A program made the position numbers and the translations under genes. This document shows, piece after piece, positions 41,603 to 50,036 of a DNA stretch of 64,000 nt. Positions within the stretch are counted from its first letter, which is position 1. Every line of letters starts with the position of its first letter. The DNA comes from Erythrobacter sp. GTDB lineage: Bacteria > Pseudomonadota > Alphaproteobacteria > Sphingomonadales > Sphingomonadaceae. Under the pieces are notes generated by a model. The model saw only the letters and a list, made by a program, of their open reading frames with translations. It did no database searches and was not told the DNA's origin. The stretch covers positions 332,385 through 396,384 of the forward strand of contig JAILWQ010000002.1 of NCBI GenBank assembly GCA_025698865.1. The letters run 5' to 3'.

Positions 41603-41938
41603 ATGGCAGAGATAGGCACCTTCACCCGCACCGAAGGCGGCTATGCGGGGGAGCTTCATTCGTTCGGCCTCCGCGATAAGCTGTTCATCGTCCCTGCCAA
41701 GCCGAGCGACGCAAAAAACGCGCCCGATTATCGCGTGCGCCTCGATAGCGAGGACGGCCCGGACGCCGGCCCCGCATGGAAAGACTCCAGCGAGAACGCT
41801 GGCGACTTCGTGTCGATGCGATTGGAGGGGCCAATCTTCCCGTTCCCGATCCGCGCCAAGCTGTTCCAGTCCAACGACGATCCTTCGGTCTGGACCCTGC
41901 GTTGGAAGCACGCCCGGAAGATCGAGGACGAGGAATGA
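41603..41938 (+). CDS. DUF736 protein
   Basis: 111 residues starting MAEIGTFTRTEGGYAGEL after CAGGAGATTT; a typical compact DUF736 beta fold (RVRLDSEDGPDAGPAWK...LQS-type end WTLRWKHARK). Common on mobile elements of Alphaproteobacteria; function unknown. Its stop overlaps the lytic transglycosylase start by 4 bp. Confidence 0.88.
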   Translation: MAEIGTFTRTEGGYAGELHSFGLRDKLFIVPAKPSDAKNAPDYRVRLDSEDGPDAGPAWKDSSENAGDFVSMRLEGPIFPFPIRAKLFQSNDDPSVWTLRWKHARKIEDEE

Positions 41939-42867
41939 CGGCCGCGCGCGGCCGGCCCGCCATCCGGTCAAAGATCGGCATCCCTTTGTTCGCGGAAAAG
42001 CCGACTCATCCCTCCGTCCCGCTCGGCGACCGGACGGCCGGCGCGCACAGCGAAGGTCAGGGGCGGTCATCGGCCGGCGCTTGCGCCTTGCCCTTGACCG
42101 CAAAAAGCACGCTGGCAGGCTGGTGTCGAAGCGGAGACAGGACTGCATGGCATTATGCCGTCCTGATACTGACCGGAGTGCTTTCCGTCTGCGCCGGATC
42201 GGGCGTCGCGGTCGCGCAATCCGCGCCCGTCGAGCGTCCGGCCGCCGCCCATCCCTATGCGGCCCACATCGCCGAGGCGTCGCAGCGTTTCGGCATCCCC
42301 GAGCGCTGGATTCGTGCCGTGCTGCGCGCCGAGAGCGCGGGCGATGTGCGCGCGATCTCAACGGCCGGCGCGATGGGATTGATGCAGGTGATGCCCGACA
42401 CATGGGCCGGCCTGCGCGTCCGCCACGGCCTCGGCCGCGATCCCTACGACCCGCGCGACAACATCCTCGCAGGCACGGCCTATCTGCGCGAAATGTTCGA
42501 CCGCTACGGCAATGTCGGCGCGATGCTGGCAGCCTACAATGCCGGCCCCGGTCGCTACGACGAGCACCGCGCGACCGGCCGCTCGCTTCCCGCCGAGACG
42601 CGCGCCTATGTAGCGGCGCTGGCCCCGACCCTTGGCGGCGCGCCTCCATCGGATGCGCCGTTGCAACCACCGGCACCGCCGCCCGATTGGCGCGAGGCAC
42701 TACTATTCGTCATGCGCCCTGCCGACACGCGAGCTGCCGCCGCGCCGCCATCCGAGGTGCAAACAGGCGACGGCCGTGCTGCCGTTCCGGCGCGCGACCC
42801 CGCCCGTGCGGAACCGCAGGACGGCAGCATTTTCGTGGCGAGCGCCAGCGACGGAGGAACGCCATGA
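41935..42867 (+). CDS. Lytic transglycosylase of the transfer system (VirB1-like)
   Basis: 310 residues; a hydrophobic segment near residues 70-95 (AVLILTGVLSVCAGSGVAVAQS) suggests export after an unusual long charged N-terminal part. The SLT domain has the catalytic Glu in VLRAESAGDVRAIS, then GAMGLMQVMPDTWAGL and MLAAYNAGPGRY. It cuts peptidoglycan to let the mating channel assemble. The C-terminal tail is Pro/Ala-rich. It overlaps the gene before and after by 4 bp each. Confidence 0.85.
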   Translation: MTAARGRPAIRSKIGIPLFAEKPTHPSVPLGDRTAGAHSEGQGRSSAGACALPLTAKSTLAGWCRSGDRTAWHYAVLILTGVLSVCAGSGVAVAQSAPVERPAAAHPYAAHIAEASQRFGIPERWIRAVLRAESAGDVRAISTAGAMGLMQVMPDTWAGLRVRHGLGRDPYDPRDNILAGTAYLREMFDRYGNVGAMLAAYNAGPGRYDEHRATGRSLPAETRAYVAALAPTLGGAPPSDAPLQPPAPPPDWREALLFVMRPADTRAAAAPPSEVQTGDGRAAVPARDPARAEPQDGSIFVASASDGGTP

Positions 42868-43184
42868 AGGCGGCGTTCCCACGCTCGGCAGCTCTCATTC
42901 CGGTGTCCAGTCAGGCAGGTTTTTGCCCGGCTGGATTTCCGGCAGGAGGGGCAGAAAAGGCAGAGAGGGCGGAGGGCAAGATTAAAGAAGACGGCACCAT
43001 GTCGGGCCGCTTCTGGAAATTGTTGTTGTCTGCACACTGGTTAGGTGGCCGGTTCCGGCACCATGGTTTTGAGGGGCCGCGTGCCGCGATTTTGCGCAAA
43101 GCCTTGGCTTTGCAGGGTTTCAAGCGGCACCATAGGCGCAGATCGGCGGTTTTCCGGCGGTTTGGGCTGGAGTCGCGCCCTTGA
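42864..43184 (+). CDS. Uncharacterised basic protein before the relaxase
   Basis: 106 residues beginning MKAAFPRSAALIPVSSQAG with the ATG overlapping the preceding stop. It has no known domain; the C-terminal part is rich in Arg, His and Phe (GFKRHHRRRSAVFRRFG). The same DNA contains a near-perfect hairpin (43096-43113) and may rather serve as a cis region for the relaxase, so coding status is uncertain. Confidence 0.45.
   Translation: MKAAFPRSAALIPVSSQAGFCPAGFPAGGAEKAERAEGKIKEDGTMSGRFWKLLLSAHWLGGRFRHHGFEGPRAAILRKALALQGFKRHHRRRSAVFRRFGLESRP
43096..43113. other. Inverted repeat upstream of the relaxase, possible oriT part
   Basis: GCAAAGCC-TT-GGCTTTGC is a perfect 8-bp dyad about 70 bp before the relaxase start. 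In related elements the origin of transfer lies close to the relaxase gene. I found no sure nic consensus, so this is only a candidate. Confidence 0.3.
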
Positions 43185-45235
43185 GCGCCGACGACGAAAA
43201 CCGCTTCCGACCGAAGCCCGGCCGCATCCGATCCGACACGCCGAAGGCTGGCAAGACCAAGAGCTTTTTCACGCAGGTCAGGAAGATCACCCGGCAGCAT
43301 CAGGCGGCAGCCTCCCGCGACCCTTCCATGCCGTCATCCGCCCGCCCGTCATCGTCGGGCCGGTCCCGTGCCGTGGTCGCCAGCGGCAAGGGCGTGAAGC
43401 GCGGCCGGGGCGCGAGCTTCGTGCGTGCCCGCAATATCTCGGGCAACTGGCATCATCGCCAGCCGGGCAGCCGCCGCGTCATCGTCAAGCAGCGCAGCGT
43501 CAGGGCCGCATTGAAGGGCGGCCGTGCCCGTGCACATCTGCGCTATGTCCAGCGTGACGGAACCTCACGCGACGGCGAGCGGGGCCGGCTCTATTCGGCG
43601 ACCGAGGACCGCGCCGATGGCGACGCCTTCCTTGATCGCGGCAAGGACGACCGCCACCAATTCAGATTCATCGTCTCGCCCGAGGAGGGGGCGGAGCTGT
43701 CGGACCTCACGGCCTACACCCGCGATTTCATGAAACAGGTGGAAGCTGACCTTGGCACCAAACTCGATTGGGTTGCCGTCAATCACTACAACACCGGCCA
43801 TCCCCATGTGCATATCGTCGTCAACGGCCGCGACGATATGGGCGGGGATCTAGTCATCAACGGCGACTACCTTTCCGCCGGCCTGCGCGAACGCGCCAGC
43901 GAGCTTGCCAGTCTCGAACTCGGCCCCGTGACCGAGATCGAGCAGGCCCGCAAGCTATCCGCCGAGATCGACCAAGACCGTTTCACCCGGATCGACCGCG
44001 CCATGGTCGAGGAAGCCGATGCCCGTTTCCTCGACCTGCGCCATGAACTGGCAGAGCCGAGGCGGCAGTTCGAGCGCACCTTGCGCCTGCGCCGCCTTAC
44101 CAAGCTGGAGAAGATGGGGCTGGCGACCGAGCACGCGCCCGCCGTTTGGGAATTGAGCAAGGACATGGAACCGGCCCTGCGCGAGCTAGGCGAGCGTGGC
44201 GACATTATCCGCACCATGCAGAAGGCGCTCGGCCCGCAGGCAGGCGAACGCGATCCCATGAGCTTCCAAATCCATGACGGAGCGCCCGAGACGCCTATCG
44301 TCGGCCGCGTCGTGGACAAGCACCTGTCCGACGAGTTGGGCGAGAACCTGACAATCGTGGTGGACGGGATCGACGGTAGGACGCACCACATCGCCGGCAT
44401 CACGCCCGAGCGGCTGGAGGACGCCCGCATTGGCAGCGTCATCCAGATCGGCCCGGCCGAGGTGGCACCCCGGCCGTCCGACCGCACCATCACCGCCATC
44501 GCCGAGGACGGCATCTATCGGCCGAGCCGCCATCTGGAGCAGGCGAAATTCGAGGGCCGCGTTCCCGGCGGCGACGATGAGGGCTATATCGATGCCCATG
44601 TCCGGCGGCTGGAGGCGCTGCGCCGGGCCGGCATCGTCGAGCGCATCGACGCCGACCAATGGCGCATCCCAGATGATCTGGTCAGCCGCGCGGCTGATTA
44701 CGATACCGGCCGCGACCGGCAGGCCAGCGTTCGCGTGCTTTCCCCGGTTGATCTGCAAAGGCAGATACGTTCGGACTGCGCGACATGGCTGGACCGGCGA
44801 TTGGTCCATGGCGAAACGGCCGACCTTGCGCCGACCGGCTTCGGGCAACAGGTCCGCGAAGCCATGGACCAGCGCCGCGAGCATCATATCGAACAGCGCG
44901 ACGCCACGCGCAACAGGGACGGCCGAATCTTCTACCGGCGCAATCTTCTCGCCACCCTGCGCGAGCGGGAAGTTGCGCGCGCCGGTGCGGAGATGGCCGA
45001 GGGCAAGGCGCTGCCGTTCCGCGCCGCCAAGGATGGTGAGAGTGTCAGCGGCAAGTTCACCGGGACTGTCCAGCTAACGAGCGGCAAGTTCGCCATCGTG
45101 GAAAAGAGCCACGAGTTCACCCTTGTCCCGTGGCGGCCGATCATCGACCGCCAGCTCGGCCGCGAGGTCGCGGGTATCATGCAGGGCGGTTCGGTGTCGT
45201 GGCAGTTAGGGCGGCAGCGGGGGTTGGGGCTATAG
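43181..45235 (+). CDS. VirD2/TraI-like relaxase with DUF3363
   Basis: 684 residues; TTG start with GGAG nine bases upstream. The N terminus is basic; the relaxase domain has the HUH-type site NTGHPHVHIVVNG near residue 205, with SGNW and HQFRFIVSPEEG before it. The C-terminal 400 residues are DUF3363, ending LTSGKFAIVEKS...WRPIIDRQLGREV. It nicks oriT and pilots the strand. It appears full-length. The last 140 bp recur in two truncated copies downstream, at the ends of the floR and tet(G) modules. Confidence 0.92.
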   Translation: MSADDENRFRPKPGRIRSDTPKAGKTKSFFTQVRKITRQHQAAASRDPSMPSSARPSSSGRSRAVVASGKGVKRGRGASFVRARNISGNWHHRQPGSRRVIVKQRSVRAALKGGRARAHLRYVQRDGTSRDGERGRLYSATEDRADGDAFLDRGKDDRHQFRFIVSPEEGAELSDLTAYTRDFMKQVEADLGTKLDWVAVNHYNTGHPHVHIVVNGRDDMGGDLVINGDYLSAGLRERASELASLELGPVTEIEQARKLSAEIDQDRFTRIDRAMVEEADARFLDLRHELAEPRRQFERTLRLRRLTKLEKMGLATEHAPAVWELSKDMEPALRELGERGDIIRTMQKALGPQAGERDPMSFQIHDGAPETPIVGRVVDKHLSDELGENLTIVVDGIDGRTHHIAGITPERLEDARIGSVIQIGPAEVAPRPSDRTITAIAEDGIYRPSRHLEQAKFEGRVPGGDDEGYIDAHVRRLEALRRAGIVERIDADQWRIPDDLVSRAADYDTGRDRQASVRVLSPVDLQRQIRSDCATWLDRRLVHGETADLAPTGFGQQVREAMDQRREHHIEQRDATRNRDGRIFYRRNLLATLREREVARAGAEMAEGKALPFRAAKDGESVSGKFTGTVQLTSGKFAIVEKSHEFTLVPWRPIIDRQLGREVAGIMQGGSVSWQLGRQRGLGL

Positions 45236-45451
45236 GAGCCAACGATACCGCATTGCAACGCAACAACTAATTCGATAAGAGCTGCTATTCAATTTCGTAA
45301 TCGTGGAGCCATCAGCATGGGAAATTCCAAGTCAGCAGACAAGTAAGCCGCAACATCAGAATTGTTGTTGCGGCGCTCTGTAAGACCAATCCCATCTGAT
45401 TGCTGACGAGCAGACGCTGCCCGGTATCCTTAATCGAGCGGTTGATTCGTC
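45236..45451. other. Leader between relaxase and floR
   Basis: 216 bases, AT-richer than the ICE backbone, with no ORF of note. It marks the left junction of the resistance cargo, immediately after the relaxase stop codon. Confidence 0.5.
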
Positions 45452-46666
45452 ATGACCACCACACGCCCCGCGTGGGCCTATACGCTGCCGGCAGCCTTGC
45501 TGCTTATGGCTCCCTTCGACATCCTCGCCTCGCTGGCGATGGATATTTATCTTCCAGTCGTTCCGGCGATGCCGGGCGTCCTGAACACGACTCCATCCAT
45601 AATCCAACTCACGTTGAGCCTCTACATGGTGATGCTCGGTGTGGGCCAAGTGATCTTTGGGCCACTCTCCGATCGCGTCGGGCGACGGCCGATCCTGCTT
45701 GTAGGCGCAACGGCTTTCGTTGCTGCGTCTCTGGGAGCGGCTTGTTCTTCAACTGCATTAGCCTTTGTTGCGTTTCGTCTGGTTCAGGCTGTTGGAGCAT
45801 CGGCCATGCTGGTGGCCACCTTCGCGACCGTGCGCGACGTATATGCCAATCGTCCCGAAGGTGCCGTCATCTACGGCCTTTTCAGTTCGATGCTGGCGTT
45901 CGTGCCTGCGCTCGGCCCTATAGCCGGTGCGCTGATCGGCGAGTTTTGGGGATGGCAGGCGATCTTCATCACACTGGCTGCACTGGCTTCGCTCGCACTC
46001 TTAAACGCCAGTTTCAGGTGGCATGAAACCCGACCGTTGGATCAGGCCAGAACGCAACGATCTGTTTTGCCGATCTTCGCGAGTCCGGCCTTTTGGGTTT
46101 ACACGGTCGGATTTAGTGCCGGCATGGGCACATTCTTCGTTTTCTTCTCGACAGCCCCCCGTGTTCTCATAGGCCAAGCCGGCTATTCCGAGATCGGATT
46201 TAGCTTGGCCTTCGCGACTGTCGCGCTGGTCATGGTCACGACAACCCGCTTCGCAAAGTCCTTCGTTGCCAAATGGGGTATCGCGGGATGCGTAGCGCGC
46301 GGGATGGCGTTGCTCGTTTCCGGCGCGATCCTGTTGGGGATCGGCCAACTTTTCGGATCGCCGTCATTTTTCAGCTTCATCCTGCCGATGTGGGTTGTCG
46401 CGGTCGGCATTGTCTTCACGGTGTCCGTTACCGCCAACGGCGCACTTGCGCAGTTCGACGACATCGCTGGATCAGCGGTTGCGTTCTACTTCTGCATCCA
46501 AAGCCTGATAGTCAGTATCGTCGGGACATTGGCGGTGACGCTGTTAAACGGCGATACAGCGTGGCCCGTGATTTGTTACGCCACGGCAATGGCAGTGCTG
46601 GTGTCGTTGGGGCTGGCGCTCCTTCGATCCCGTGATGCTGCCACCGAGAAGTCGCCAGTCGTCTAG
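45452..46666 (+). CDS. floR: Florfenicol/chloramphenicol exporter FloR
   Basis: A 404-residue MFS drug exporter of the Bcr/CflA type, the same length as FloR. The N terminus MTTTRPAWAYTLPAALLLMAPFDI and much of the core agree with FloR as I recall it, with scattered substitutions, so it is a variant allele. Motif A is GPLSDRVGRRPILL and motif C is LAFVPALGPIAGALIGEF. It pumps out florfenicol and chloramphenicol. The gene starts 216 bp after the full relaxase gene and is followed by a fragment of the relaxase 3' end. Confidence 0.92.
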   Translation: MTTTRPAWAYTLPAALLLMAPFDILASLAMDIYLPVVPAMPGVLNTTPSIIQLTLSLYMVMLGVGQVIFGPLSDRVGRRPILLVGATAFVAASLGAACSSTALAFVAFRLVQAVGASAMLVATFATVRDVYANRPEGAVIYGLFSSMLAFVPALGPIAGALIGEFWGWQAIFITLAALASLALLNASFRWHETRPLDQARTQRSVLPIFASPAFWVYTVGFSAGMGTFFVFFSTAPRVLIGQAGYSEIGFSLAFATVALVMVTTTRFAKSFVAKWGIAGCVARGMALLVSGAILLGIGQLFGSPSFFSFILPMWVVAVGIVFTVSVTANGALAQFDDIAGSAVAFYFCIQSLIVSIVGTLAVTLLNGDTAWPVICYATAMAVLVSLGLALLRSRDAATEKSPVV

Positions 46667-46760
46667 CCGACGACTGGAAGCAAGCCCGCTCCGATGCGGC
46701 GCAATAATCTTCGAAACCTCGTGAATGGCGGTATCCTGTCTGGCAAGATACCGCTCATTT

Positions 46761-46876
46761 CCCTTGTCCCGTGGCGGCCGGTCATCGACCGCCAGCTCGG
46801 CCGTGAGGTCATGGGCATCGTGCAAAGCGGATCGGTGTCGTGGCAGTTGGGGCGGCAAAGGGGCATAAGCCTCTAA
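46761..46876 (+). pseudogene. Relaxase 3'-end fragment (copy 2)
   Basis: 116 bases match the last 116 bases of the relaxase gene (45120-45235), encoding LVPWRPVIDRQLGREV...SWQLGRQRG then stop, with several substitutions. It lies between floR and the tail of tetR and has no start or catalytic domain. Confidence 0.88.
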
Positions 46877-47499
46877 TCTGTTGTAGATGAACGCAGCCGC
46901 TCGAAACCAGCGATGAGGCTGTCGAGTCCGAAGTTGAACGCAGCATCCATGCCGTCTGTTTCCAACTCGTGAAACAGATCGTGCAGGAAGGACGACGGTG
47001 CTTGCTCGGACACATCTGGCCTGTCCGGAACTCTCTCATCGGCATCAGATGCCTGCTGCTCGAGAACGGAACCGACCACATAGTGACTGACCGCCCGGAG
47101 CGCCCAAACGGCGCGCTTCGGACAAAAGCCCTCCGCGCAGAGAAAGCGTATTTGCGTCTCGGCGGTGCCAAAATTCGGTTCTGTCGGTCGAGTGCCGGCA
47201 TGGATACGCGCGCCGTCGCGATAAGAGAGCAACGCCGTTCTGAAGCTCAGGGCATTCTCTTTCAGGAACACCCGCCAGTCCTCATTCTCTTCGGGTAGCG
47301 AGCGGGTATGGCGTTCCGCCAGCATCGCCTCGGCGAGCGCATCAAGCAGCGCTCGCTTGTTCTGGAAATGCCAGTAAAGCGCAGGCTGCTGAACCTTGAG
47401 GCGTTCAGCGAGCTTCCGCGTCGTCAGGCTGTCCATGCCAACCTCGTTCAACAGCTCTAGCGCCGCCGCGATCACGGTGCCCTTGTCCAGTTTGGTCAT
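46873..47499 (-). CDS. tetR(G): Tetracycline repressor TetR, class G type
   Basis: A 208-residue TetR repressor. The N-terminal HTH is TTRKLAERLKVQQPALYWHFQNKRALLDALAE and the ligand pocket follows. It is divergent from the class G efflux gene, with two operators between them. Tetracycline binding releases it. Its stop codon overlaps the end of the relaxase fragment. Confidence 0.92.
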   Translation of the reverse strand: MTKLDKGTVIAAALELLNEVGMDSLTTRKLAERLKVQQPALYWHFQNKRALLDALAEAMLAERHTRSLPEENEDWRVFLKENALSFRTALLSYRDGARIHAGTRPTEPNFGTAETQIRFLCAEGFCPKRAVWALRAVSHYVVGSVLEQQASDADERVPDRPDVSEQAPSSFLHDLFHELETDGMDAAFNFGLDSLIAGFERLRSSTTD

Positions 47500-47519
47500 T
47501 CACGTTCCTTCGCCAGTGC

Positions 47520-47570
47520 TTGACAATTTATCACCGATAAGTTCTATGTCCATCTCCTTATCGTTGATAA
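47520..47570. promoter_or_regulatory. tetR/tetA intergenic operators and tetA promoter
   Basis: Two palindromes, TTATCACCGATAA (47528) and TTATCGTTGATAA (47558), match tet operators. TTGACA at 47520 with a spacer of about 16 and TTCTAT form the tetA promoter, overlapped by the first operator. Confidence 0.85.
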
Positions 47571-47602
47571 AGTCGCTCCATTGAGCGGCGCTGGAGTTTC
47601 AG

Positions 47603-48778
47603 GTGCGCAGCTCTGCCATCATTGCCCTGCTGATCGTGGGTCTTGACGCCATGGGTCTCGGCCTCATCATGCCCGTCCTTCCGACGCTTCTGCGTGAGCT
47701 TGTGCCAGCAGAGCAGGTCGCTGGACACTATGGTGCCTTGCTGTCGCTCTATGCATTGATGCAGGTCGTCTTCGCGCCCATGCTTGGACAGCTTTCGGAT
47801 TCTTACGGTCGGCGTCCGGTACTTCTGGCTTCTCTTGCAGGAGCCGCAGTCGATTACACGATTATGGCATCAGCGCCGGTCTTATGGGTGCTCTATATCG
47901 GCCGACTCGTGTCCGGCGTCACGGGCGCAACCGGAGCTGTAGCAGCCTCAACCATTGCCGATTCGACGGGGGAAGGTTCTCGCGCACGCTGGTTCGGCTA
48001 CATGGGGGCCTGTTATGGGGCGGGCATGATTGCCGGGCCAGCACTTGGTGGCATGCTCGGTGGTATCTCTGCTCATGCCCCGTTTATCGCCGCCGCCCTT
48101 CTCAACGGGTTCGCGTTCCTGCTTGCCTGCATTTTCCTCAAGGAGACTCATCACAGCCATGGCGGGACCGGAAAGCCGGTTCGCATCAAACCATTCGTTC
48201 TGTTACGGCTGGATGATGCATTGCGCGGGCTAGGTGCGCTTTTCGCAGTTTTCTTCATTATTCAACTGATCGGCCAAGTGCCTGCAGCCCTATGGGTCAT
48301 ATATGGCGAGGACCGTTTTCAGTGGAACACCGCGACCGTTGGTTTGTCGCTCGCGGCGTTTGGGGCAACACATGCGATCTTCCAAGCGTTTGTTACCGGC
48401 CCGCTTTCAAGCCGGCTTGGAGAGCGGCGCACGCTGCTGTTTGGCATGGCTGCGGATGCGACTGGCTTCGTTCTTCTGGCTTTTGCCACGCAGGGATGGA
48501 TGGTGTTCCCGATTCTGTTGCTGCTTGCCGCCGGGGGTGTTGGCATGCCGGCCTTGCAGGCAATGCTCTCAAACAATGTCAGCAGTAACAAGCAAGGGGC
48601 TTTGCAAGGAACGCTAACGAGCCTCACCAATCTAAGCTCTATCGCAGGACCGCTTGGCTTCACAGCACTCTATTCTGCCACCGCCGGGGCATGGAACGGT
48701 TGGGTTTGGATTGTCGGCGCGATCCTCTATTTAATATGTCTGCCAATACTACGCAGACCATTCGCAACTTCATTGTGA
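47603..48778 (+). CDS. tet(G): Tetracycline efflux pump Tet(G)
   Basis: A 391-residue twelve-TM MFS antiporter that exports Mg-tetracycline for protons. The length and sequence MRSSAIIALLIVGLDAMG agree with class G proteins from memory, apparently with hardly any change. Motif A is GQLSDSYGRRPVLL. It is controlled by the divergent tetR. The near-identity to a clinically known gene contrasts with the more diverged floR variant. Confidence 0.95.
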   Translation: MRSSAIIALLIVGLDAMGLGLIMPVLPTLLRELVPAEQVAGHYGALLSLYALMQVVFAPMLGQLSDSYGRRPVLLASLAGAAVDYTIMASAPVLWVLYIGRLVSGVTGATGAVAASTIADSTGEGSRARWFGYMGACYGAGMIAGPALGGMLGGISAHAPFIAAALLNGFAFLLACIFLKETHHSHGGTGKPVRIKPFVLLRLDDALRGLGALFAVFFIIQLIGQVPAALWVIYGEDRFQWNTATVGLSLAAFGATHAIFQAFVTGPLSSRLGERRTLLFGMAADATGFVLLAFATQGWMVFPILLLLAAGGVGMPALQAMLSNNVSSNKQGALQGTLTSLTNLSSIAGPLGFTALYSATAGAWNGWVWIVGAILYLICLPILRRPFATSL

Positions 48779-48867
48779 TTTAGTCATGGCGATTTGGCAT
48801 GCGTAGACTTAGGAGAAATGACGGATTAAATCTGTTGAGCAATCATCTCCTTTCGGGGCGAGTGCCA

Positions 48868-49791
48868 ATGATGACCTTAGTTCACACTCTCGCTGTCGCC
48901 GAATATCTCAACTTCCGTCACGCCGCCAACGCGCTCGGCGTTGCACAGTCCAGCGTCAGCGCCCGCGTGAAGGCACTGGAAGAAGACCTCGGCATCCTCT
49001 TGTTCGAGCGTCATGCGCGCGGCGTTCGGCTGACCGAGGCCGGACGCCATTTCGTCGAGCGGATAGCCGTAGGTATTGACCAACTCGACCATGCGGTGAA
49101 AACCGCCGGCATGGCGGCAGCCGGAGAAAGCGGCCGGCTTCGTATCGGTATCCATGCCCTGATTCCGCATAGCTTCCTCGCAAAGCTGATCGGCCAATAC
49201 CGCAAGGATTACCCCGATGTTGAAGTCGAGATCGCCGAAGGCCCGGCCCGTGAAGCGGTGGTGCAGCTTCGCGCCGGCAGGTTGGACGTGGCGTTCGTCG
49301 CAGGCACGCCCCAACCACCCGACTGCCATTCCCGTCGCACATGGACCGAACCGCTCTTGGCGGTGCTACCGGAACGGCATCCGCTCGCCAAGCGGTCAGC
49401 CGTCACATGGCCCGATTTGGCAGGCGAGACGTTCCTTGTCCGGCATGGCGGCACTGGACCGCAGGTTCATAGCCATATCGTGCTACGCCATGCCGAGCGC
49501 TGGCCTGCGCCGTCGATCCTGCGCTTCGACGTGGGGCGTGGCACCCTTTTGTCTTTGGTCGGACAGGGCTTTGGCATCACCATCGTCGGCGCGGCCACGG
49601 CGCTGTTGCCGACAAACGGCATTGTCTTTTTGCCCTTCACCGACGAGCCGGAGCCGGTCGCCTTCTCGGCTGTCTGGTCGCCGTCCAATCGCAGCGCGGC
49701 GCTTCGCAACCTGCTCAGCCTCGCCAACGACATGGGCCGGAAGGTCTGCACGGACTACCGTTCGATACTACCACGGATAGCGAAGGCGTGA
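48868..49791 (+). CDS. LysR-family regulator of the floR/tet(G) neighbourhood
   Basis: About 307 residues from MMTLVHTLAVAEYLNF; the track's start 23 codons upstream lacks a ribosome site and lies before the normal LysR N terminus. The HTH is HAANALGVAQSSVSARVKALEEDLGILLFERHARG; the C-terminal domain is a periplasmic-binding-protein fold. Its target is unknown. A lysR gene accompanies floR and tet(G) in known resistance clusters, as I recall. Its stop codon adjoins a relaxase 3' fragment. Confidence 0.85.
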   Translation: MMTLVHTLAVAEYLNFRHAANALGVAQSSVSARVKALEEDLGILLFERHARGVRLTEAGRHFVERIAVGIDQLDHAVKTAGMAAAGESGRLRIGIHALIPHSFLAKLIGQYRKDYPDVEVEIAEGPAREAVVQLRAGRLDVAFVAGTPQPPDCHSRRTWTEPLLAVLPERHPLAKRSAVTWPDLAGETFLVRHGGTGPQVHSHIVLRHAERWPAPSILRFDVGRGTLLSLVGQGFGITIVGAATALLPTNGIVFLPFTDEPEPVAFSAVWSPSNRSAALRNLLSLANDMGRKVCTDYRSILPRIAKA

Positions 49792-49928
49792 GCGACAAGT
49801 CCACCGGCACCGTACAATTATCCAGCAGCCAGTTCGCTGTGGTTGAAAAGAGCCATAAATGCACCCTTGTCCCGTGGCGGCCGGTCATCAACCGCCAGCT
49901 CAGCAGCGAGGTCTGCGCGGGCAGATAG
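49789..49928 (+). pseudogene. Relaxase 3'-end fragment (copy 3)
   Basis: 140 bases starting at the lysR stop read SDKSTGTVQLSSSQFAVVEK...LVPWRPVINRQLSSEV then an early stop (TAG at 49926). They match the relaxase C terminus from about 45050, but the last 20 codons are lost. It is more diverged from the intact gene than copy 2. Confidence 0.85.
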
Positions 49929-50036
49929 GACCGGCGCTATAGGATCAATGCTCTATTCGACCTTCCTCTCAAAAGCGTTATCTGACCATCGTTGCGTAGC
50001 GAACCGAAGTGTTTGCGGAAGCACAGTCCGGGACTG

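Noticed and set aside
41643-43184. A 513-residue ORF covering DUF736 and the lytic transglycosylase in another frame
   Set aside because: Arg-rich shadow frame; only its last 106 codons are a plausible gene and are listed separately.
46873-48778. Class A tetracycline genes (Tn1721 type)
   Set aside because: The efflux protein length and sequence match class G by recall, and the Tn3-type ends of Tn1721 are absent.
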